DNA from: Trametes villosa
Lineage: Eukaryota; Basidiomycota; Agaricomycetes; Polyporales; Polyporaceae
Direction: 5' to 3'
NCBI GenBank assembly: GCA_002964805.2
Contig: PUDQ02000020.1
Location: 930,001-994,000, forward strand
DNA length: 64,000 nt
The notes under the pieces were generated by a model, which did no database searches, had not been told where the DNA came from, and was given only the letters and a program-made list of their open reading frames with translations. Both the position numbers and the translations under genes were made by a program. Positions within the stretch are counted from its first letter, which is position 1, and each line of letters opens with the position of its first letter. Positions 56,586-64,000 of the stretch are shown here, piece after piece.

Positions 56586-58467
56586 ATGTGGAGACCAGCA
56601 ACCCGCGAAGTAACAGGAACGAACGAGAGTGCGTACACTTTGGCTCATGTGATTGCGACATTTTTTGACACCACAGTAGTTCCGCTGGGCAACCGCCGCC
56701 GGTTCGGCCCTGCGCCCGTCGAGGACGCCGCACCTCCTCAGCTCGCGCAGCCGTCGCCATCCGCCTACCCGCGCCCGCAACCCCAAAATGACAGAGAAGG
56801 CTCCAGGTCGGACCGCGGAGATACGCCCTCCAACGGTGCAGGTAAGCCCTTGTTTCCCTCGGTTAGGCTCACCACGTCCTCCTGGGGTTTGCTTCAGGCA
56901 GGCTCCGCAAAACGCGCTTCCTGTCTCATGGCACCCATTTGTGTGCACTAACTGATGACTTCGGTTTACTAACCTTGATTGCTTACCTCCGCACCAGCCA
57001 TTGACCCTAATGCTCCTCGGAAGCGTCGTAGCCGTTGGGGTGAAGCAAAGACCGAAATCCCAGGTCTTCCCACAGCCATCAACGCGAATGGTGTCTCACA
57101 GGCTCACCTCGATAACTATGCCATCCACCTGAGGCTGGAAGAGATCAACCGCAAGCTGCGTTTAAACGACTTCGTCCCGCCTGAACGCGAACGGTGAGTA
57201 CCCTTGATTACTGCGCAGAATGTTTTGCTCATCTGATCCACATTAGCTCCCCCTCCCCTCCTCCCACGTATGATGCTCACGGTCGTCGTACTAACACCCG
57301 TGAGGTTCGGTACCGGAAGAAGCTCGAAGAGGAGCGCATTCGGCTCGTCGATCGTGCCATGAAAAATGACCCGAACTTCCGTCCTCCCGTCGAGTATCAC
57401 CAGATGAAGCGTTCTCAGCGTCCCTCCGAGAAGGTCTACATCCCGGTCAAGGAGTTCCCTGAGATTAACTTCTTCGGACTCCTAGTCGGCCCTCGCGGAA
57501 ACAGCTTGAAGAAGATGGAGCGGGAGAGCGGCGCCAAGATCAGCATCCGAGGCAAGGGTTCCGTGAAGGAGGGGAAGGCCAGACCAGAACAGTACGCTGA
57601 AGACGCCGAAGAAGATCTTCACTGTCTTGTTACTGCTGACTCTGACGACAAAGTCAACGCTTGTGTCAAGATGATTAACAAGGTCATCGAGACGGTGAGT
57701 TCATATCTTGCGCATTTCCTAAGACCACCTCTCACGATACCACACAGGCTGCCTCCACGCCCGAAGGCCAGAACGATCACAAGCGTAACCAGCTCCGCGA
57801 GCTTGCTGCCCTGAACGGTACGCTCCGTGACGACGAGAACCAGATCTGCCAGAACTGTGGAGGCGTCGGTCACCGCAAGTACGACTGCCCTGAACAGCGC
57901 AACTTCACCGCGAACATCATCTGCCGTGTCTGCGGCAGTGCTGGCCACATGGCTCGTGACTGCACGGTCAACAGGGACCCGAACGCAGTGCACGCTCCAC
58001 CTAACCCTAACATGATCAAGGGCGGCTTCGACTCGGAGTACGCTAGCCTGATGGCCGAGCTGGGCGAGACAGGGAAGGGTCCGGGTGGAGAGGCTGGGAG
58101 GCTGCCGTGGACGGGATCGGCGGGGCACGACATCACCGGAGGAGGCTCTAACATCCCCCCGTGGCGGCGACCTGAAGTGTGGCAGAGCGCCATTCCTGCT
58201 AACCCTCAGGGCGGTGGAGGTGGCGGCGGCGGTGGCTACCGTCCCTCTGGAGGAGGCTCTTACAACGGCTACGGCGGCGCGCCTGGTGGCTATGGCGGCG
58301 GCGGAGCTCCTGGCGGTGCCGCCCCTGCCTGGGGCGGTCAAGCCGGTTACGGCCAAGGCTCGGCCTCCGGATACTACCCTCAGCAGCAGCAGGACTACGG
58401 CGCCGGCTATGCCCAGTACTACCAGAACCAGTACTCGCAGCAGCAGATCAGCACGCCCACGCAATAA
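56586..58467 (+). CDS. MSL5: Branch-point bridging protein (SF1/BBP)
   Basis: Recognises the intron branch point in the commitment complex of the spliceosome. Exons 56586-56628, 56677-56841, 56998-57193, 57247-57694 and 57748-58467 give 523 residues. The N terminus is [20 protein letters not shown], then [10 protein letters not shown] (the U2AF-ligand-type RW segment). A helix-hairpin region is rich in Arg. The KH-QUA2 domain spans about 170-285 ([20 protein letters not shown]). Two CCHC zinc knuckles follow ([14 protein letters not shown] and [14 protein letters not shown]). The C-terminal ~120 residues are Gly/Gln/Tyr-rich. The whole set matches fungal SF1. Confidence 0.96.
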
Positions 58468-58794
58468 ACTGACGAAGACTCGTTCCCGCACCGCCTCTCC
58501 TGGACTTGCCTCGATGACTCCCCGCTCGACCTCACCTGCAGCCGCCATCCCTCTCCTAACGCCCCGGCTCACCCCTCACCACGACGAACGTGCATCTTGG
58601 TCCCCTCGTCCCGAGGCTCCTTCGGAACGGGGTTGTACTTATCGCTCTCTCCTGACCCTAGCGCTGCGTTGTTTTGCGGTGTTACTCACTTAAATAGCTT
58701 CTAATCACCGTGTTGTATCCGAACAGATGAGTAATCCGTACGATCGTTATACTGAACAGTAGTAGCAATGCGGCCCAGACGAATCTCACGAGAG
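58468..58794. other. Convergent 3' spacer, SF1 / NSUN5
   Basis: 327 bp between the two stops; it presumably holds both 3' UTRs. No other feature was seen. Confidence 0.55.
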
Positions 58795-60730
58795 CTACGA
58801 CGAGACTGATGTTTTGCTCTTTTTCTTCTTGCGTCTCCGTTTTGCAGGGGGTTGGCCTCCGTCGTCCTCGCCATCCTCCACGCCCTTTCTCTTCGTACGA
58901 TCTCCGGTCGAGCCACCTGTGTCTTCACCGTCTGTCCGAACGAAGAGGCTCACGAAAAATCCATTTGTTCCGTCTTCGCCCGGTGAACAGCGGACCACGG
59001 ACTCCGCCTCCGCTGAACGAGTAAGGTCAGACACCACCTCCCGCTCCGCTGCGTGAGATCAAAGAAGCCATGGGGAACATACCTGGGTCGTCCATCTCTT
59101 CAGGGATGCCTCGGCGATGCCAGGTGGGGAGGATCTCCTCCTTACGGCCCAGTCTGAATCGACCGCTCGTCGCTTCTTCGGTTTTGATAGCTTCTCGGAC
59201 GACGTGCTCGTTCTCGATGGCGTGCACGCTGCACGTCGAGTACACTATCCTCTTCACGGACGGAACTGCGACGCGTGAAACCCTGAGTAAAGACAGCACG
59301 AGCGCGCGACTCAGGAAGGCGCGGGCATACAAGTCATAGCGTGACGGATCATCTTGAGCTGGAACGCGGCGAGTTTGTTAAGCCTCTCGGAGTCCGCATC
59401 GTTTTCTTGCTCTATAACGGTCGACAAGTTCAGAGCTCGCGCGTGCAGCAGAGTCGTAAGCAGCTCTCACCGTTGTCGAGCAGGTGGTCAAGTCGGTTGA
59501 CGATGCCAGACCCGCTACACGAGGGGTCCAGCAGTCTATCCCAGAGGTCAATGAGATTGAGCGACACTGAAGGACTTGCAACGCACATGTGAGTGACTTT
59601 GCTGAACTTGGGGTCGTCGGGCGAGACGGTCAGGAAGTCGGAGTTCACTGGCTCGGTGTTGCTGCAGTGCGCCTTGGACAGCATCGTCTTGAGCGTCGAG
59701 AAGCGTTTGCGGTCACGTTCGAACGCGAAGAGCTAGACGGCAAAACACGGTTGAACGTGTGTCCTCCCAACCTGATACGGAGGATTAGCGCACCTTGCCC
59801 TTGTTCTGCATGATCGCACAGAGGTGCGACGTCTTGTTGCCCGGGGCCGCCGTCGCGTCGATCACCACAGCACCGTCGTGCGCGGGAGGCGCGAGGACAT
59901 GTGCAGGGAAACACGACGCTTTGTCCTGTAGGATGATCTTGCCGGACAGGTAGAGTGGGTCGTCGGTGAAGCGCACACTTGGAGAGAATGCGAAGAGGTC
60001 GGGGATGTGCTCGTCCCTCTTGAACGCTTTGCTGTTGAGGGGAATGGTAGAGTGAGGGTACGGTCGGAGGACAGACATCGTGTCCGCTGACCTTGATGTA
60101 AGTGGGTCACCCTCTTCGTACCCCTGGGCTTTGAAAGTCTTCAGAGCGTCCTTGCTAGTCCAACACGTCCGGTTTATTCGGATGTATCGCGGTATGGAAG
60201 CTATCGCGATAGCATAGTTCGTGAGTCCAGGCCCTTAGGTCGGTCTACATACGGGGGACGACGTACCGGCTCTGGCGTCGTCCGTCTGGGCAAGTTCGAC
60301 GTTCGACTTCGCGCCGCGTTTTATTTTCAGCCGCGTGAATTCGCTTTGCAGTCGTGTACGATGTCGGAGGACGGCCTGTTTGATTGGCCCGTCTCCAGCT
60401 TGGATACCGCCAGCGAGCAGGAGGTCGTGAACGAGGACCAGAGCCAGGTTCCGTGAATTGATTTTTCGCTCCTGCTTGAGCAGCTGCACGGCGTCGATGA
60501 CATCGCTCAACGCCTGCTTGTCTGTGAGGGGGAAGCCACAGTTCACGCACATTCAGCGACGCTCAGTACGCTTCAGTGCTTGCAACTTCCTCACATTTCA
60601 GGGTCTCGATGACGAGCGCGGCGGTTCGCTTCCTGTTCTTCTCGGGCACGGACGCAATAACGCCCTTGATGGACCCTTTCTTCGCGTCCAACTTATCAAG
60701 TACGGTGACGGCTTCGAAGTAGAAATTCAT
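58795..60730 (-). CDS. RCM1: 25S/28S rRNA cytosine-C5 methyltransferase (NSUN5/Rcm1)
   Basis: SAM-dependent m5C methyltransferase of large-subunit rRNA, expected in the nucleolus. Nine exons: 60730-60595, 60521-60267, 60200-60092, 60031-59794, 59732-59587, 59535-59471, 59411-59331, 59265-59083, 59048-58795. They give 488 residues. Motifs: IPRYIRINRTCW, VIDATAAPGNKTSHLCAIM (SAM loop), LFAFERDRKRF, motif IV ILLDPSCSGSG (C301) and motif VI IVYSTCSVHAIENEHVV (C355). PSCSG in place of PCSG is typical of the NSUN5 branch. The C terminus is a lysine-rich tail (KRRRKKKKSK) fitting nucleolar localisation. The start at MNFYFEAVTVLDKL matches the family N terminus. Confidence 0.95.
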
Positions 60731-61260
60731 TATGGTAGATGTGCTACGACAGGACATAAGCCGTGCAACTCTAACACGGAGGGGACACGGGCAGACGTGC
60801 AATACTGCAAGGTACCGACCCGGTTACAAGACTCGAAGCTGCGCGCGAAGGCCCAGCGTGGATCAACGAGAGAACACCTGTGAACGCGGATGTCAGCACA
60901 TATTCTCGCGAATGGCGCAAGGAGGGAACGAATCAGAAAGATTGTGTTCGTCAAGCGTGGGGAGACCCACTCCGACAATGTAGATAAGTTTATGAAAAGC
61001 ATCATAGAAACGTATGTTTGAGCGTTGGAACTAAAACGTACCTTCCAGGATATGTAACACTGGCAACGAGCGGCGAGGAGGGAGTGAGAAGAGGAGAGGC
61101 AAGCGCGAAATTTGATGGAAGCGCCGAACGCGACGCGTTTTATGCGCGTTGTATGGGCGCTTACTGGCTGCAGCTGACATTTGGGCGTGCCCTCGGCTCT
61201 GGCATCCTCTTCCCTTCCCCCCACTTCTCTCTCGTCCCCGGCAACGCGTACCTCGTTCAA
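60731..61260. promoter_or_regulatory. Divergent promoter, NSUN5 / J-protein
   Basis: About 530 bp between the NSUN5 ATG and the first J-protein exon. It contains the J-protein 5' leader. An ATG in frame with the J-protein occurs at 61153. No TATA box or heat-shock elements were confirmed by eye. Confidence 0.5.
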
Positions 61261-63165
61261 AGTGCGTACAATGGCATACTGTAGGACGTGCAGTGGCTTA
61301 ATCTGACACAGTGCCGGTCGAGACCGAACTGTATGACCTCCTTGGGGTGGCCCCTTCTGCCACCGAAGGTTAGGCCTCCACCCGCGTTCTGGCGTTTCAG
61401 GAATTTGACTGTCGGGCCGCACAGATGAGATCAAGAAGGCGTATAGGAAGAAGGTGTGCTTTCAGAGATTCTCTTTGTAGCCGCTGCTTAACGAGCTGCA
61501 TTGGTAGGCGAGAGAACACCATCCGGTATGTCCCAGTAGCCGTGACGCCACCAGACCGCACCTACTAAGATGTCCCGTGTTCCTCTAGGACAAGGTATGT
61601 CGCTCGTCTTCAAGCAGCGCGATTGAACTCCCTGACTGTTCCCCAGAACCCCGATGACCCCTCCGCGCACCAAAGGTTCCAGGAGATGGCCTCCGCGTAC
61701 GTACCATATCATGCGCACGGTATCCCCTGCCTCAACTCTCCTATCCAGGTACGAAATCCTCAGCTCGGTGGATACGCGAGAAGCATACGACCGGTATGGT
61801 ACGGAGGGCATGTCGCGCGGCGCAGGTGGCCCGGACTTCGGTGGAATGGGTGGTATGGATCCCGCAGACATCTTCGCAGAGCTCTTCGGCGGAGGCTTCA
61901 GCTTCGACCACGGCCCGTCGCGCGGTCCCAGGCGAACGAAGGGTCAAGACTCTAACATCCCGTATGAGGTCACACTGGAGGACCTCTATAACGGGAAGAC
62001 CGTCAAAATGAACATGGAGAAGGAGGTTGTCTGCGGTATCTGCAAAGGGTATGTCCAGCAGTCTATTTGTACGATGATGTCTTCTCAATGCTCCCCCACC
62101 CTTTCAGTTCCGGCGCCAAGGGTAGTGCGAAGCCAAAACCTTGCGTCAAGTGCGAAGGGAAGGGCTGGACAACCGTTACCACAGCAGTAAGTACCATGCT
62201 CTTCCACTGGCTTGTCGTGACCAATCCCTACAGCTCGGTCCTCAAAGACTCGGCACGCACAGAGCCATGTGCACGGAGTGCGAAGGTGTTGGCGAGAAGC
62301 TTAGGGAAAAGGATCGGTGCGCTATTCGTGCTACTGTGCCATTCAGGAAGCTGATGATCTCCATTCCGCATGCAGTTGCAAGAAGTGCAAGGGCAACAAG
62401 ACGATCAAGGACAAAACCCGCCAAGAGATTTACATCGAGCGTGGCATGGCCGATCGGCAACGAGTTGTCCTCGCAGGTGCAGGCGACGAGGAGGTAGCCG
62501 TTATATTTCCTCGTCATCGTCAGACCTTGCTCACAATTTGCAGCCCGGAATTCCACCAGGCGACGTTATCTTCACCCTGAAGACGAAGCCCCATGAATCC
62601 TTCGAGCGGGCAGGGAACGACCTCCTTACGACCGTACACATCACCCTCTCGGAAGCGCTTCTTGGCTTCTCGCGCATTCTCATTACGCATCTGGACGGTC
62701 GCGGAGTCCATGTTACGAGCCCTCCAGGCAAGATCATCAAGCCCGGAGACAGCATCATCCTTCGCGGGGAGGGCATGCCCGTATACAAGACACCCGATCA
62801 CAAGGGTAACCTCTACGTCATGCTCGAGATCGACATGCCCGACGAGAGCTGGCTCAAGACCATCGACACCAAGGCATGTGTCCTACGCAACCCCGGCCGC
62901 TAAATACTGTGCTAACTAGAGCAACGCGCAGGCACTGGCTCGTCTCCTGCCCCCGAAGAAGCCGGAGATGGAGCCGAAGCCGGCGGTGGTGGACGAGGTG
63001 CCGTTCGAGGAGAGCGACATCGTGGACGTGCGTGAAACGCCTTTCAGCGGTGGCTCCAGCTTCTTTGACCACGCGTCCGGTTTCCAGTTCGGCGGCGACG
63101 AGGAGGACTGGGAGGACGAGGACGACGAGGACGACGGCATGGAGCCCGAGTGCCGTCCGCAGTGA
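61261..63165 (+). CDS. Type I (class A) DnaJ/Hsp40 co-chaperone, Ydj1/Mas5-like
   Basis: Stimulates Hsp70 ATPase and delivers clients. Exons: 61261 (A of the ATG), 61312-61368, 61425-61453, 61508-61525, 61589-61594, 61647-61696, 61749-62048, 62108-62186, 62234-62316, 62376-62493, 62544-62873, 62932-63165. They total 1,305 nt and 434 residues. The J domain begins MPVETELYDLLGVAPSATED. H34-P35 are on an 18-nt exon and D36-K37 on a 6-nt exon. A Gly/Phe-rich linker follows. All four zinc CxxC motifs are present (CGIC, CVKC, CTEC, CKKC). The C-terminal substrate domain includes PGDVIFTLKTKPHESFERAG and LLPPKKPEM. The protein ends ECRPQ, placing a Cys at position -4 like the farnesylated CaaX of Ydj1. 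The first intron (61262-61311) splits the start codon as A|TG. Confidence 0.93.
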
Positions 63166-63823
63166 TCCTCGCCCGTCCCCGCCTGTCCTCGCCTCCACTC
63201 ACCCCTCCGTCCGTCCGCTCCGATTTCACCTTCACCACTCCACCGTAGACGTCGAGATGCTTTGGGATATCACGTTGGTTCCATCCTTCATATTGTACAC
63301 CACCATCTATTAAACGAATACCCCATTCTTAGCTTGCTTATCTTCACAGCGTTCGCCCGGACGCGCAAAAACAAACCATGTGTGAACTTTAGACCGCGCG
63401 ACATAGAGCTGTACTAACGAGACTGGACAGGAATCTAGAAAACAGATGTAGCATAGTTGTTGGAGCGAAATACATGGTTGTGTAAGGATTGTCAAGTGCG
63501 CGGAACCTGTGTGAGAGCGTCCTACATGTTCGTCGTATCTGGACACAGGGATATGCCGTAGGCGTCGTTAGCGTTTAGCACAATGGTGTTTGTTGATGCC
63601 CGTGCGTTGAACAGCTGTTTTGCTGATCTATGCTGAAGAACGGAAGAGGGCCGGATACGTAGATGAATGACCCCGTATCCGGTCACCCAGCGTATGCCAC
63701 TATCGAAGTGACCGTAGGTAGTACATACACTTATCGGATTTACAGTATGTACAGTCTGTCGGGCACATTAGGCCGCTGATATTCCGAGTATGCATAACTG
63801 TTCAAACGCCTCCGAGTCTGCCT
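63166..63823. other. Convergent 3' spacer, J-protein / P450
   Basis: Tail-to-tail spacer with moderately AT-rich sequence; it presumably holds both 3' UTRs. No gene was recognised. Confidence 0.5.
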
Positions 63824-64000
63824 TCAGTTTCCTTCCTCTTTGTACAGGCTGACCTTCATGGGCAGCGAGGACTTCCCTCCGAGCTTGCCGACAGAGGGAT
63901 AGCGAATGCCCGCCATGTTCCACACGATCGGTTGTGAGGTCTTCTCGAACGTGAACTTCGAGAGGAGAAGGCACAGGATGACCTCTGCAGCATCATACCA
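63824..64000 (-). CDS. Cytochrome P450, C-terminal exon only
   Basis: The last about 53 residues of a P450 are visible: EVILCLLLSKFTFE, then PIVWNMAGIRYPSVG and LPMKVSLYKEEGN before the stop at 63824-63826. This matches the strands after the heme-binding loop in basidiomycete P450s. The exon probably begins near 63984 after a CTGCAG acceptor. The heme cysteine and the rest of the gene lie beyond the right edge. Subfamily and substrate cannot be told. Confidence 0.8.
   Translation of the reverse strand, partial: WYDAAEVILCLLLSKFTFEKTSQPIVWNMAGIRYPSVGKLGGKSSLPMKVSLYKEEGN

Noticed and set aside
57619..58572. 317-residue open frame opposite SF1
   Set aside because: It is antisense to conserved KH and zinc-knuckle codons of SF1; its Val/Arg-rich product reflects GC-rich complement sequence.
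61018..61261. N-terminal extension of the J-protein
   Set aside because: The frame is open but begins with TTG, and the family starts exactly at the spliced Met. The in-frame ATG at 61153 is kept only as an alternative.

Overview
The window reads as nuclear DNA of a filamentous basidiomycete, most likely an Agaricomycete of the polypore type. It is GC-rich and gene-dense. Coding sequence is cut by many introns of about 50-60 bp with GT..AG ends and CTNAC-like branch sites. There are two intron-containing tRNA genes and TATATATA promoter boxes. Gene models were built by hand by joining conserved protein blocks across splice sites and checking that every exon keeps frame. No RNA evidence was available.

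Layout, left to right. The window opens inside an ABCC/YOR1-type transporter (minus, 3' end cut off), divergent from a C2-domain cytokinesis-type protein (plus). Then come a SUN-domain nuclear-envelope protein (minus), a Sir2-family deacetylase (minus) with a 1.1-kb intron, a repeat-rich spacer, a 138-residue orphan (minus), tRNA-Arg(CCG), RAE1 (plus), ERG3 sterol C5-desaturase (minus), a 16-exon proline iminopeptidase (minus), tRNA-Leu(AAG) (minus) and PMI40 phosphomannose isomerase (plus). Next is one continuous reading frame joining a cystathionine-lyase-type PLP enzyme to mevalonate kinase (minus), a 23-exon hybrid histidine kinase (minus), SEC59 dolichol kinase (minus, with a second 1.1-kb intron) and UNG1 (plus). 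A 2.3-kb gap leads to a bZIP factor (minus), and a 4.2-kb gap leads to XPB/SSL2 helicase (minus). The right side holds SF1/MSL5 branch-point protein (plus), an NSUN5/RCM1 rRNA methyltransferase (minus), a YDJ1-type J-protein (plus) and the last exon of a cytochrome P450 (minus, cut by the window edge).

This is mostly housekeeping sequence, not a cluster. Some themes recur: isoprenoid and glycosylation supply (mevalonate kinase, ERG3, SEC59, PMI40), genome and transcription maintenance (UNG1, XPB, Sir2), and mRNA handling (RAE1, SF1). The most unusual observations are the uninterrupted PLP-enzyme/mevalonate-kinase frame, the many micro-exons (6, 7, 7, 15, 15, 15, 17 and 18 nt) placed in catalytic motifs, an intron that splits a start codon, three GC-AG introns, and two introns about twenty times the local norm.
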